This document shows positions 40,092-49,359 of a stretch of DNA of 64,000 nucleotides, one piece after another. The notes beneath the pieces are model-generated. The model ran no database searches. It was not told the DNA's origin and saw only the letters and a program-made list of their open reading frames with translations. This DNA is from an uncultured Rubripirellula sp. Its GTDB lineage: Bacteria; Planctomycetota; Planctomycetia; Pirellulales; Pirellulaceae. Within the stretch, counting starts at the first letter, position 1. The number at the start of each line of letters is the position of its first letter. The position numbers and the translations under genes are program-made. The stretch lies in the NCBI GenBank assembly GCA_938045805.1, contig CALIBL010000048.1, positions 1 to 64,000 of the forward strand. Direction: 5' to 3'.

Positions 40092-41288
40092 TTAAACCAT
40101 CTCTCGCAGTTGCCGAGTCAAATCCGGAAACGCCGCTCGTACACGCGTCCAATTTGGGATCGCCTTGGTGCCACCCGGATCATTCCGAAAGACGTCAGCG
40201 GCCTTGGTGATGCAGTCCGCGAATCCGTCAATTGCCAGCTCTTCACCGTGACGATCATAGGCAAGATCGTTCACAATCGCATCGGCCGCATACTGGCGAA
40301 CGCAGTTCTGAGCAACGCGAGTGTATGAGGCGCGGAGGGTATCGAGCGTCGAAGGGCTCAGTTCCGTACCTTGACTTGCCAGCGTCCGGTAAATCGTTGT
40401 CAAAATATCCACGGCCATGCGCATCAATCCGGCCTTAGGATCATCAAGTGATAAGGTCTGATGCTTGTGCTCATACAAGCGGCAAAGATCTGTTTGGCAG
40501 ACCCGCTTGAGCGATGTATTCCGATAGACTTCAGCCAGGGTACCGACCTCGAGTCCCCAATCGCTCGGAATGCGATTCGTCCGAGCCAGGTTTCGTGTGA
40601 GCGAGAATTCGCCCGAGAGCGGGTATCGAAAACCGCCAAGAAAACGAACAAACTCGCTACTTGGAAAGACGGTCGATAAAGCACGAATTAGTGGGGTCAC
40701 TAGCAATCGCACGACTCTTCCGTGCATCCGATCCGTCACGCGAGCGTAGTAGGCCTTACAAAACTCAAAGTCAATTGCCGGATGGACCATTGGTAGACAC
40801 AGACGCGCAAGCAAAAACCGGTCATAGTCCACGATATCACAGTCATGCAAAACGAAAGTGCTCAATCGCGGATCATCGAGCAGGTAGCCAAACGCTGTCC
40901 AAACACTCCGGCCTTTTCCCGGTGTAGAAACCGCAATCCCATTATCAATCAACTCACCATAGATCGATTGAATCTCAGGCCCATCCGTCCAAAGCACTTT
41001 GGCGCGATCCCCCAGCGGCTGAATCTTGGCGACCGTCTCTTCATAGTCTGTACGCTCCGGTGCTACGCCCAAAGTCACGACAATGGTGTCGATATAATCC
41101 GCTTCGACCAAATGTTCGACGATCTGCCCAAATGGCTCGGCACGCATATCGCCGGCAGTCACCGGCAGCACCAGTCCGATTGGGTGATCCTTTGTCGCCT
41201 CACGTAGCATCGCTTCAAGACGATCAAGTGTTCCCGTCTGCAAATCATGAATCGTCGTAACTAAATCATGCTGATAAAAATCAGGCAT
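40092..41288 (-). CDS. Glycosyltransferase, GpgS-like
   Basis: A 398-residue GT-A enzyme resembling glucosyl-3-phosphoglycerate synthase. Seen: the KGRSVW segment that binds nucleotide sugar, an Asp-rich metal site DCDIVDYDRF, and a C-terminal pattern GEFSLTRNLARTNRIPSDWGLEVGTLAEV followed by YEHKHQTLSL, which follows the GpgS pattern. It probably makes a glucosylglycerate-type compatible solute. The matching phosphatase is not adjacent. Assignment is by motif memory; a mannosyl-type synthase is an alternative. Confidence 0.75.
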   Translation of the reverse strand: MPDFYQHDLVTTIHDLQTGTLDRLEAMLREATKDHPIGLVLPVTAGDMRAEPFGQIVEHLVEADYIDTIVVTLGVAPERTDYEETVAKIQPLGDRAKVLWTDGPEIQSIYGELIDNGIAVSTPGKGRSVWTAFGYLLDDPRLSTFVLHDCDIVDYDRFLLARLCLPMVHPAIDFEFCKAYYARVTDRMHGRVVRLLVTPLIRALSTVFPSSEFVRFLGGFRYPLSGEFSLTRNLARTNRIPSDWGLEVGTLAEVYRNTSLKRVCQTDLCRLYEHKHQTLSLDDPKAGLMRMAVDILTTIYRTLASQGTELSPSTLDTLRASYTRVAQNCVRQYAADAIVNDLAYDRHGEELAIDGFADCITKAADVFRNDPGGTKAIPNWTRVRAAFPDLTRQLREMV

Positions 41289-41372
41289 CGGCCGGTGACC
41301 CTTTCTTCGGCAAGGAAATTGTGCGGTGACCCCACTACCCTAGCCGCAATCACGCTCTCCGAGAACTCCGCT

Positions 41373-41407
41373 GGTGTGATCCCGCGAAAGAGGGGTGAAT
41401 TCACACC
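41373..41407 (-). terminator. Hairpin between ZIP and GpgS-like genes
   Basis: GGTGTGA and TCACACC (7 bp) enclose a 21-base loop. It begins just after the ZIP stop on the minus strand and could stop transcription from that gene. No U-tract. Confidence 0.3.
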
Positions 41408-41408
41408 A

Positions 41409-42542
41409 TTAAAAGCGGAGAGCGGAGTTAAGCTCGCCCTGTTCAAAGGTATGACCCTTGCCAGAGCTTAGCGCCTCTCCGGCTGGTTGCTCGCTCGTAT
41501 CCTGGCGATTCGACGCATGGACGTGGGAATGACCGGGCAAACTCTCAACCGCCAAAGCCAAAGCGATCCCCAAGAAGAAAGCGACACTCAGTTTGCCGCG
41601 ATCATGCTGATGAAAGGAAACCTCGGGCAACAAATCGGCCAATGCGATGCAGATGAAAAATCCGGCAGACACGGCCAAGCCCCATCCAAGCAAAGATGCG
41701 TTGGCAGGATTGTGATTGACTCCGAAATAAAAGAGCAGGGCGCCGGCGGGACAGGCGAGTGCAAAAACCACGTTCACTAACGCCTGATGAACCGACGACC
41801 AACCACTTGCTCGCATCGTCGAAGTGATGGTGAAAGCATCGAGAGGCTTGTGGAGGGCGATCGCCAAAAAGGTTCCCAGCCCCGCCAAAACCACGCCTGG
41901 ATGCTTCGCGTCGGCGACGGTGCTTGCAGCAAGCGCGATACCGTCGATCAACGTGTGAACCCAAAGCCCAAAGAGAATACCGAGCCACCCCATCCAGCGA
42001 TCTCCAGAGACAGCGTGGTCATGATGTGAATGGTCACAATGCTCATGATGATGATCGGTGCGACGCCGCCGTGGATTCTCGTGCTGCGAAACACCTGCCT
42101 CCGAAATCTCCCGCGAAACCTCAAGCTCGGGCACATGAGCTTCCATTGCCGTGGTTGCTGAGTGCCTCGTCTGTGGATTAGCACTCACCATCTCGACTTC
42201 ACCGCAACAGGGCTGAACCAACTCATGCTCACCGGCGAGCTTCAATGGAGTCGCCTCGGCAAAACCATGAGTGTGCGGCGCGTGAAATGCTCTCAGCAAA
42301 ACAAACATCGCAACGACCCCCGCGAGACATGCCGCCCCAGCCTTCGAAGCAGACCCCAGCGTCACCACCGCGTGCGGAAATAGATGCAGAAAGGCAATCC
42401 CCAGCATCAGGCCACCAACGAAACTGATGAGCAACTGAGTTCTCAAATGAGACATCCGAACCAATGACGGCAATTGCCCACCGAGCGTTGACATCAACAC
42501 AATCAGCAGGCAGTAAACGGCAAGTAATGTCTGAAGAGTCAT
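41409..42542 (-). CDS. ZIP family metal transporter
   Basis: A 377-residue ZIP transporter, probably importing Zn2+ or a similar ion into the cytosol. It has an N-terminal cluster of three helices, a long cytosolic loop rich in His (HHHEHCDHSHHDH near residue 180), then helix IV with HTLIDGIALA and helix V with ALHKPLDAF, which form the metal pathway. Further helices follow. ATG 42542 (MTLQTLLAVYC) is chosen; the frame is open to 42593. It is divergent from a Fur-family regulator, and a perfect inverted repeat lies between them. The last ~35 residues are polar and His-containing. Confidence 0.88.
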   Translation of the reverse strand: MTLQTLLAVYCLLIVLMSTLGGQLPSLVRMSHLRTQLLISFVGGLMLGIAFLHLFPHAVVTLGSASKAGAACLAGVVAMFVLLRAFHAPHTHGFAEATPLKLAGEHELVQPCCGEVEMVSANPQTRHSATTAMEAHVPELEVSREISEAGVSQHENPRRRRTDHHHEHCDHSHHDHAVSGDRWMGWLGILFGLWVHTLIDGIALAASTVADAKHPGVVLAGLGTFLAIALHKPLDAFTITSTMRASGWSSVHQALVNVVFALACPAGALLFYFGVNHNPANASLLGWGLAVSAGFFICIALADLLPEVSFHQHDRGKLSVAFFLGIALALAVESLPGHSHVHASNRQDTSEQPAGEALSSGKGHTFEQGELNSALRF

Positions 42543-42634
42543 GGGAAATTCTTTACCGCCAACTGCCAAAGGTTCGTCTTTTACAAACGTCAAAGAAATT
42601 TACCGAACCTCGCTTCATTGCAAAGCGTAAGCTA

Positions 42635-42651
42635 TTGCAATCGAATTGCAA
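42635..42651. promoter_or_regulatory. Fur/Zur-type inverted repeat operator candidate
   Basis: TTGCAAT-CGA-ATTGCAA: a perfect 7-3-7 inverted repeat in the gap between the ZIP gene (start 42542) and the Fur-family gene (start 42708 or later). An extra TTGCAA half-site lies just left at 42618-42623. The TGCAA-rich form resembles Fur/Zur-class boxes of several bacteria. Binding by the adjacent regulator to control both genes is inference. Confidence 0.6.
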
Positions 42652-42707
42652 ATAGGCCACCATGTGGAAAACAGCTCCCAAAACATCCACCACAAGAACT
42701 AACCAAA

Positions 42708-43184
42708 GTGAACTCGGAACCCCACCTCAACCCGCGGGTCAATGAGAGATCGCCATTCAGTCCTTCAATGGAAATGATGGCCGAGGCACGCGCGGAAGTA
42801 CGTGAACTTGGGAAACGCGCGACACCCGCGCGACTGACGACACTCCTATTTTTACGCTCACAAGCCCGACCGGCCAGTCATGCGGAGGTCTCCAGAGCAC
42901 TGGAACCACTCGGCTTCGACAAGACGACCGTTTTCAGAAACCTGAATGACCTTTGTGAATGGGGCTTAGCCCAGAAATCGGAACTCGGCGACCACGTGTG
43001 GAGATTTGAACCAAGTCAATCCGGTTCACATCGCAGCAAGCACCCTCATTTCGTGTGCGTGGATTGTGGAACCGTCACCTGTATGGATCAAATTCAGCTC
43101 ACTCGCGGCAGCCTCGAAACCAGCCGCGACATCGGCAAGGTCACAGAAATTTTATTACGTGGGCACTGCAATGACTGCAATTAG
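42708..43184 (+). CDS. Fur-family regulator, probably zinc-sensing (Zur-like)
   Basis: The winged helix lies in TTLLFLRSQARPASHAEVSRAL and FDKTTVFRNLNDLCEWGLAQK, and the metal/dimer domain has HPHFVCVDCGTVTCM with the second CX2C at the end (CNDCN). Location opposite a ZIP gene suggests zinc control. The start is uncertain: GTG 42708 is used here; ATG 42768 (MEMMAEARAEV) and TTG 42618 are in frame. TTG 42618 would overlap the inverted repeat, which makes it less likely. Confidence 0.82.
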   Translation: MNSEPHLNPRVNERSPFSPSMEMMAEARAEVRELGKRATPARLTTLLFLRSQARPASHAEVSRALEPLGFDKTTVFRNLNDLCEWGLAQKSELGDHVWRFEPSQSGSHRSKHPHFVCVDCGTVTCMDQIQLTRGSLETSRDIGKVTEILLRGHCNDCN

Positions 43185-43332
43185 CAGAGCTCACCGTTGT
43201 TGAGAATTCGTGAAGTTTTACGACGAAAACACTTTTTGATATAGAGATAACCACCGCCAAATACTTACACTCACATCGCAGGTAAGAGTTCTTGGCACCC
43301 CCGCAATCTGGTCGACACCTTACTCGCTCAGC

Positions 43333-43872
43333 TTGAATCGTCCTCCACCACCATCACCTAAGAGTTTTCTTCAACACCTACAACTCGGCACGGCTCACTT
43401 TAGTATCGTGGAACGAAATACCGCCCGCATCGCTCTACTTGCCTACCTGATTGGTGGTTGGCTCGCTCCATTGCTGCACACGCACAGCGATGGAACAAGC
43501 TGTCATCACCAACACCGGTTAGTCGTACAGCAGGCGAGTTCGCACGAAAAGCATTGTTGCGACCACCAAAAATCTGACAAACCTTCATCCTGCCCATCAA
43601 AAGCGTTCCACGAGACCGCAAATTCAAATGATGCGAAGGTATCGTCTGAGTTGAGCGAAGATCACGACGAACATCTTGTCTCAGGCGATACTCCGCTTTC
43701 CGGACTTTGCGTGATCTGCTTGGCGCGAAATTCGGCTAAGCAACGACATCAAATCGGGTCGTTCAGTCTGAGGATTGATCAGCAAAAGCAATCGGTTGAG
43801 ACAAACGATGCGATACATCAATCCAGTGTTCCCTCCGGCCATTTCTCTCGTGGTCCGCCCTCTTTTGTTTAG
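43333..43872 (+). CDS. Cys/His-rich membrane-anchored protein
   Basis: A 179-residue frame (TTG 43333, or GTG 43411 giving [11 protein letters not shown]) with one hydrophobic helix ([18 protein letters not shown]) followed at once by [14 protein letters not shown] and [13 protein letters not shown]. Later there is DHDEHL and CVICLAR. The Cys/His content and position after the Fur gene suggest metal binding at the cell surface. No family is recognised and no Met codon is in the frame, so the start is weak. The ORF could be shorter than listed. Confidence 0.6.
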   Translation: MNRPPPPSPKSFLQHLQLGTAHFSIVERNTARIALLAYLIGGWLAPLLHTHSDGTSCHHQHRLVVQQASSHEKHCCDHQKSDKPSSCPSKAFHETANSNDAKVSSELSEDHDEHLVSGDTPLSGLCVICLARNSAKQRHQIGSFSLRIDQQKQSVETNDAIHQSSVPSGHFSRGPPSFV

Positions 43873-43997
43873 TCAGTGACCCAAAACACCCACAATCTTC
43901 AACGTGCCAGCCAATAACGGAGGGTGCTCAAGAGGACGCAGTACGCTGGGTGGCTTATTCATTCCCTTTGACTACAAAATCATTAGAGAGACATTCC

Positions 43998-45011
43998 ATG
44001 GACACCAACCATTTCCTTAGCGGTCAGTGGCTGACTGCAAACCCCAAAACCCGGTCCATTCGTCGAGCGTTCACACTGGTCGAACTTCTGGTCGTGTTGG
44101 CAATCATTGCAATCCTTGTTGGTCTACTGCTGCCCGCAGTCCAAAACGCACGAGAAGCAGCCCGGCGCATCAGTTGCCAAAACAACCTGCATCAAATCGG
44201 AGTCGCGTTACACAGTTATCACAGTAGCTTTCGTCAACTTCCAAGTGGATGGATTGCCTCGGATGAAGATCACCACGAACCAGGCTGGGGTTGGGCTGCA
44301 GCCATCCTTCCTCAAATGGAAGAGACTGCGACCTACGGGAAAATCAATTTCTCATTCGCGATCGAAGAAGATCGTCATGAGCGAGTCAGATTAACGCCGA
44401 TTGAAACCTACCTCTGCCCCAGTGACGTTCTTGAACCGATCTTTTACATCGCCGAGGGTGATGGCCACGAACATGATCACGATCATGACCACGGGGATGG
44501 CGATGAGGATGACGATCACGATGATGACCATGGACACGAAACCGAGCCGGGTGTGAACATCGATGACGTCGGACCCGAGTGGTTATTTCAAGTTGCAAAA
44601 AGCAACTACGTCGGCGTGTACGGAACCGAAGACATTCACACGGATCTTTACCACGGCAATGGCCTCTTTTACGGTAACAGCCGCCATCGTTTTCGAGACA
44701 TTCTCGATGGACTCAGCCAAACCCTTATGGTTGGGGAGCGGAGTAGCCGCTTGGGCGGATCGATCTGGCACGGTGTGATTCACGATGCTCGTGAGCCCGC
44801 ATCGAGGGTAATTGGTGCGGCAGATCACGCGCCAAACAGCCCAAGTGGACACTTCGAAGACTTTAACAGCAACCACGCTGCGGGTGCGCAATTTATTCTG
44901 TCCGACGGTTCAGTACGCTTGATCACCCAGTTCATTGACATGGACGTCTATCACGCACTGACAACTCGAGCGAACAAGGAAGTGATTGACGCCAAGGACT
45001 TCCAGTTCTGA
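43998..45011 (+). CDS. DUF1559 pseudopilin with His/Asp-rich loop
   Basis: A 337-residue DUF1559 protein (planctomycete family, type II secretion/pilin-like). Prepilin peptidase site in [21 protein letters not shown], with cleavage expected after A24; then [12 protein letters not shown] and LSDGSVR-type C-terminus. In most family members residues ~150-190 are a variable loop. Here it is a run of His and Asp (about residues 154-184, eight His), for example [15 protein letters not shown] metal-binding role is inferred from composition and from the ZIP/Fur locus just upstream. ATG 43998 has GAGAG upstream. Confidence 0.85.
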   Translation: MDTNHFLSGQWLTANPKTRSIRRAFTLVELLVVLAIIAILVGLLLPAVQNAREAARRISCQNNLHQIGVALHSYHSSFRQLPSGWIASDEDHHEPGWGWAAAILPQMEETATYGKINFSFAIEEDRHERVRLTPIETYLCPSDVLEPIFYIAEGDGHEHDHDHDHGDGDEDDDHDDDHGHETEPGVNIDDVGPEWLFQVAKSNYVGVYGTEDIHTDLYHGNGLFYGNSRHRFRDILDGLSQTLMVGERSSRLGGSIWHGVIHDAREPASRVIGAADHAPNSPSGHFEDFNSNHAAGAQFILSDGSVRLITQFIDMDVYHALTTRANKEVIDAKDFQF

Positions 45012-45024
45012 GTCAGTCAATCGG

Positions 45025-47247
45025 CTACGACTCCAGTTGCATTCCACCGACGCTATCAACCAGGAGCACCCTTGGCAGTTTGCCTGCCAACTGCTCCATG
45101 CGTTGGTACAGATCTTGCTCTTCTCCCTCATCGGGGGTTTGGAACCCGAGCAGCACAATCGCCGCATCGCGAGAAGTCGCCTGAATCGCCTCCTCAGGCG
45201 ATCCGGTTCGGTGAATCACCTCAGGGGTGAATTCAATGCGAGAAGCGGCTCCAAGCTCAACAAGATGTTGCCGTACGTCTTCAATCGCATTGGGGTTATC
45301 GACGAACCGAAGAACACGAATTGGGTTCGATCGCCATCCGGGATTCCGATGAAGGAGGTGAGCCAGGAGCAACATCAGCTCCCCGTTTTTCATCCCTCTC
45401 CACCAAACGTCAATCGTGCCACTGGGAATTTTCCAAGCTTCCTCGGCATCCTCTTCATCACGTTGCGACAGAAATCGTGCCGCTAAAACACTACGATTCA
45501 TCCTCGTGATCAATCGAATATTACTACCGAAGTGTTCCGCCTTTGAAACTTCGTTTGGCCAACCCAGCAAGACCGTGTTGGTCCGTAACCCGCCGATTCC
45601 ATGACACTGGATTAATGCCTCGATCCCACTGGATAACTTTTCGTGACACACAACCACGGGGAACGCCTCAAGCCCCTGCTTGGAAATAAACTTTCTCAAC
45701 TGCCGCTCATATCGGTCACGCTTCACCGCGTCCGTTTCCACTTCACCCGTGACCACCTGAGCCAGTGACAAAATACCATGCCCACTGGTGAGCCAGTGTC
45801 CATAGATCGGTAGATGAGGTCGCGTCCATCCCGTCCCCGAAAAAGCCATCAAGATTGGTCGCCAGTTCTTTGGATGAGAGACCTCTGATTCAAGACGGAG
45901 GAGTGACTTCCTCGCTCTCTCAAAGACCACACCACTCCGGAGATCACCCCATCGAGATTCCACTTCACGATTCCGAATGAACCAGTGCAACCCGGCAACG
46001 AACAGGATTGAAACTAAAGCCCAAACCCAGCTAATCAAGAACATTACCAACGCGCAACCAAGAAATCCAATGAGCGAAGTCGACCAGTGACAATAGTGGA
46101 ACGTGGGGCGATAACTGGGGTTTTTGGTCACCGCCTCATAGAAGGTTGCGAGGTTCAGCAATCCATAGGTGATCATAAAAAACATGGTGATGACGGGTGC
46201 AATCGCATTGAGGTCCCCTGGCAGGACGCAGAGCTGAGCGATGAGGAAGGTCATCACCGTTGCACGCCTTGGCTCGTTGGAACCACCACTCACAGTGGAA
46301 AAGAAATTCAGTGACTTAAAAACTTTGTCTTTAGAGAACGCTTGCAGAATCCTCGGTGCCCCCATCATGCTACCCAAAGCGGAGGAAAGTGTTGCTGCGA
46401 ACACTCCCACCGTAATCAGCCAAGGCCAACACGCGACGTCGCGAACAATCATCGGTTCGTGAATTAAAGTTGTGGCATCTCGAGCACCGCTCAGAAGCAC
46501 TGCCATCGAGAGATAAATCAGCCCCGTTACCGCTACCGAACTCAAGGTACCCAATGGAATCGAACGGGCCGGCTTCTCAAGGTCACCAGACATGTTCGCA
46601 CCGGCCATGATTCCTGTTACGGCAGGAAAGAAAAGTGCAAACATCGTGTACATGTTGTCCCCACCCTCAAATGCTGAGCCGAGATTTGAGTCAAATAAGG
46701 ACCATTGAAACGCCTGAAACGCACCGACGTAAAACGCGAGCAGCGATAAACCGAGTGCCGCCAAAATCACATACTGAACCTTGATGGTCCAACCGGCCCC
46801 CACAAAAACACAGATAAAAACGAGCAGATTGACAACGGTCGCTACCTCAACGAAGTAGCCACTGAGAGAACTAAAAGTTGCGGTTAAAGCTTCGGTGAAA
46901 CCGATGACGTACATCGCAACCGAAATCGCTTGCGCGAGGAAAAATACGATACCGATTGCCCCGCCAAACTCGACACCTAGGCTTCGGCTGATCAGAAAAT
47001 AAGCTCCGCCACCCTGAACGCGGGTATTAGTCGCAATCGCTGATAGAGAAAGGGTCGTCAGGACAGTAATGATCTTTGCGCAGAGGACAATTCCCACGGC
47101 AAGCCAAACACCACTTTGACCCACAACGTGGCCAAACCGCAAAAACATAATGACGCCAAGAATGGTCAACGTACATGGCGTAAAAACTCCACCAAACGTG
47201 CCAAACTTAGTTGCTGCCGTGGCATCTTCAGATGATCGGGAAAACAA
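45025..47247 (-). CDS. SLC12-like cation-chloride or amino acid transporter
   Basis: A 740-residue APC-superfamily protein. Residues ~15-420 contain about 12 hydrophobic helices, starting with FGTFGGVFTPCTLTILGVIMFLRFGHVVG, the first-helix signature of the cation-chloride cotransporter (SLC12) family; further segments include GANMSGDLEKPARSIPLGTL. Residues ~430-740 are a cytosolic domain that could bind regulators. Likely K+/Na+/Cl- cotransport, but the ion is not shown by the sequence. Convergent with the DUF1559 gene. Start ATG 47247. Confidence 0.85.
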   Translation of the reverse strand: MFSRSSEDATAATKFGTFGGVFTPCTLTILGVIMFLRFGHVVGQSGVWLAVGIVLCAKIITVLTTLSLSAIATNTRVQGGGAYFLISRSLGVEFGGAIGIVFFLAQAISVAMYVIGFTEALTATFSSLSGYFVEVATVVNLLVFICVFVGAGWTIKVQYVILAALGLSLLAFYVGAFQAFQWSLFDSNLGSAFEGGDNMYTMFALFFPAVTGIMAGANMSGDLEKPARSIPLGTLSSVAVTGLIYLSMAVLLSGARDATTLIHEPMIVRDVACWPWLITVGVFAATLSSALGSMMGAPRILQAFSKDKVFKSLNFFSTVSGGSNEPRRATVMTFLIAQLCVLPGDLNAIAPVITMFFMITYGLLNLATFYEAVTKNPSYRPTFHYCHWSTSLIGFLGCALVMFLISWVWALVSILFVAGLHWFIRNREVESRWGDLRSGVVFERARKSLLRLESEVSHPKNWRPILMAFSGTGWTRPHLPIYGHWLTSGHGILSLAQVVTGEVETDAVKRDRYERQLRKFISKQGLEAFPVVVCHEKLSSGIEALIQCHGIGGLRTNTVLLGWPNEVSKAEHFGSNIRLITRMNRSVLAARFLSQRDEEDAEEAWKIPSGTIDVWWRGMKNGELMLLLAHLLHRNPGWRSNPIRVLRFVDNPNAIEDVRQHLVELGAASRIEFTPEVIHRTGSPEEAIQATSRDAAIVLLGFQTPDEGEEQDLYQRMEQLAGKLPRVLLVDSVGGMQLES

Positions 47248-47584
47248 AAATCGATTCCTTCTATTCGTTCAATGTGCTTCCGAATGATTGCACTTATCCA
47301 AGTCGATGGCTCAGCGTTTGAGAACACATCAACGTTCCCGTTCGTGAATTCCCATATTGGATGAATTTCCGCGTCAAGATCTCGAGGGCATGACCGTCCC
47401 AGTCAAACTCAGACCTACAACCGACTGGCGGTGGATATCATACTTCAGAGTAGGTAGTTCGACGTGGGATGGCACGGGGTCGTGTCGTAATTTATCCTTC
47501 CGTTTTGCCAAAAACATTCAAAATCAGCCAAGAACACCCGAAGACAAACAGGTCTAACCCCCTATCAACTCCACTGGAAATCAG
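47248..47584. other. Divergent promoter gap
   Basis: About 340 bases between the minus-strand transporter and the plus-strand esterase. A short ORF at 47357-47557 is not supported. No strong palindrome seen. Confidence 0.4.
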
Positions 47585-48451
47585 ATGCGCCGCGATTTTT
47601 TCAATCGACTCTCCCTCATGACCACGCAGAGTCTCATCGTACTTGTATTTGTATCTTTCCAAGCACACTATTCTTTGGCCAAAGCAAACTCACCTCAGGC
47701 TGATGATTACATCACTGAAACCAATCTCAGCTACCGCCCCGACTCACCTGAAGCATCCGTTCGCGATGCCTGCCAACTCGATCTTTATTATCCGAGGGAA
47801 CAGAAAAACTTCGCAACGGTCGTCTGGTTTCATGGTGGTGGTCTTACGGGAGGTAAACGCTCGATTCCCAAAGCCTTAAAGGAAAACGGTATTGCGATCG
47901 CGACCGTGGATTATCGCCTCAGTCCCAAGGTAAAGGTAACAGACTGCATTGATGACGCCGCCGCTTCGGTCGCGTGGATTTTTGAGCATATTGAAAAGTA
48001 TGGAGGCTCCAGGAAACGTATCTTTGTAAGTGGCCACTCCGCGGGTGGCTACTTAACTAGCATGATCGGTTTCGACGTCTCCTGGCTCGCTAAGTACGAT
48101 ATCGACGCTAACTCGATCGCAGGCTTGATCCCCTACAGTGGCCACACCATCACACACTTCACTGCGAGGAAAGAAATGGGATTGCGTGATACAACGCCAC
48201 TGATTGACCGGCTCGCCCCCCTATTTTTTGTCCGTCAAGACGCTCCCGCCACGCTACTGATCACCGGTGATCGCGAGTTGGAGATGCTTGGTCGTTATGA
48301 GGAGAATGCCTACTTCTGGAGAATGCTACGTGTTGCAGGTCATCCCAACGTCGAACTATTCGAACTCGATGGCTACAACCACGGACAAATGGCTGAACCG
48401 GCTCACCCGCTGCTTTTGAGGTTCATTCGCCGACAGCTGGCGACCAAATAA
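47585..48451 (+). CDS. Secreted alpha/beta hydrolase (esterase)
   Basis: A 288-residue esterase-like hydrolase. N-terminal signal peptide (LMTTQSLIVLVFVSFQAHYSLAKA). Oxyanion loop HGGG at residues 83-86, nucleophile elbow GHSAGG with S152, a likely acid in ITGDRELEM and a C-terminal His in GYNHGQM. These match the hormone-sensitive-lipase/carboxylesterase group. The substrate is unknown. Start ATG 47585 keeps the signal. Confidence 0.87.
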   Translation: MRRDFFNRLSLMTTQSLIVLVFVSFQAHYSLAKANSPQADDYITETNLSYRPDSPEASVRDACQLDLYYPREQKNFATVVWFHGGGLTGGKRSIPKALKENGIAIATVDYRLSPKVKVTDCIDDAAASVAWIFEHIEKYGGSRKRIFVSGHSAGGYLTSMIGFDVSWLAKYDIDANSIAGLIPYSGHTITHFTARKEMGLRDTTPLIDRLAPLFFVRQDAPATLLITGDRELEMLGRYEENAYFWRMLRVAGHPNVELFELDGYNHGQMAEPAHPLLLRFIRRQLATK

Positions 48452-48510
48452 TTACATCGTTGAACCAGCGACATTCCACTCAACTCGATCTGCACCCTGA
48501 ATCGGCATGA

Positions 48511-49359
48511 TCAGTCGTTAACACGGAGGTAGTGCGTTGCATTCATTGATGAAACCGCACGAAACTGATGCTGGCATGACATCAAGGATTCGGCGCTTCC
48601 CACCACCAAACGTCCGGTAGGACGCATGGCGGGAACAATTCGGTTCAAAAGCACTTCTCTTGTTTCCGGCTTGAAATAAACCATCACGTTTCTAAGCAGA
48701 ATTAAATCGAACTCGGGTAACGTTGGCCATGTTCCAGCAAGACTAAATTTCTGCCACTGCACCATCTCGCGCAAAGTCTGCTTCACACGCCATGCACCAT
48801 CATGCGGTTCAAAAAAGCGATCTAGACGCTCCTGACTGACACCTCGCGAAACTTCAAATTTTCGATAGATACCTTCGGCGGCCGCCTGCAGGACTTTACC
48901 GGAAACATCACTACCCACGATCTGCACTCGCTTAGTGAGATGTGGAGCGATCTCGGAAAGCAACATCGCGATGCTGTAGGCCTCTTGACCTGTACTCGCG
49001 CCAGCCGACCAGACACGTATGTCTCGCCCCGCTTTCTCAGCCTCAATACAAATGGCTGGCAGAATCTCTTGCTCGATCTGCTGAAAGGGCGCTTGATCTC
49101 GGAAGAAGAAGGTCTCATGTACCGCCAAGACATCAACCACTTCATCCCAAAGACGCACGTTATTTCCTGCGTGCAAAGACTGAATCAGACCATGCAGGGA
49201 GTCAAAATTGAATGTGTCCACCAGTGGTGAGAGTCGATTCACCACGAGGTATTCTTTGCCGACCGACAGAGAAATTCCAACGCGTTGGGAAAGCATGTTC
49301 TGGACAAGACCGAAGTCTTCTTGGGACAGTGTCATTTTTGATTCGTTCTCTTGATTCAT
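48511..49359 (-). CDS. cheR: CheR methyltransferase
   Basis: Methylates Glu residues of chemoreceptors using SAM. N-terminal helical domain, then HETFFFRDQAPF and the SAM-binding segment RVWSAGASTGQEAYSIAM, then FDLILLRNVMVYF. 282 residues, full length. It overlaps the cheB stop by four bases, so it is the last gene of the cheA-cheW-mcp-cheB-cheR operon and is coupled to cheB. Confidence 0.94.
   Translation of the reverse strand: MNQENESKMTLSQEDFGLVQNMLSQRVGISLSVGKEYLVVNRLSPLVDTFNFDSLHGLIQSLHAGNNVRLWDEVVDVLAVHETFFFRDQAPFQQIEQEILPAICIEAEKAGRDIRVWSAGASTGQEAYSIAMLLSEIAPHLTKRVQIVGSDVSGKVLQAAAEGIYRKFEVSRGVSQERLDRFFEPHDGAWRVKQTLREMVQWQKFSLAGTWPTLPEFDLILLRNVMVYFKPETREVLLNRIVPAMRPTGRLVVGSAESLMSCQHQFRAVSSMNATHYLRVND

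Noticed and set aside
47357-47557. 66-residue plus ORF before the esterase
   Set aside because: No ribosome site, no family, and lies in a promoter gap.
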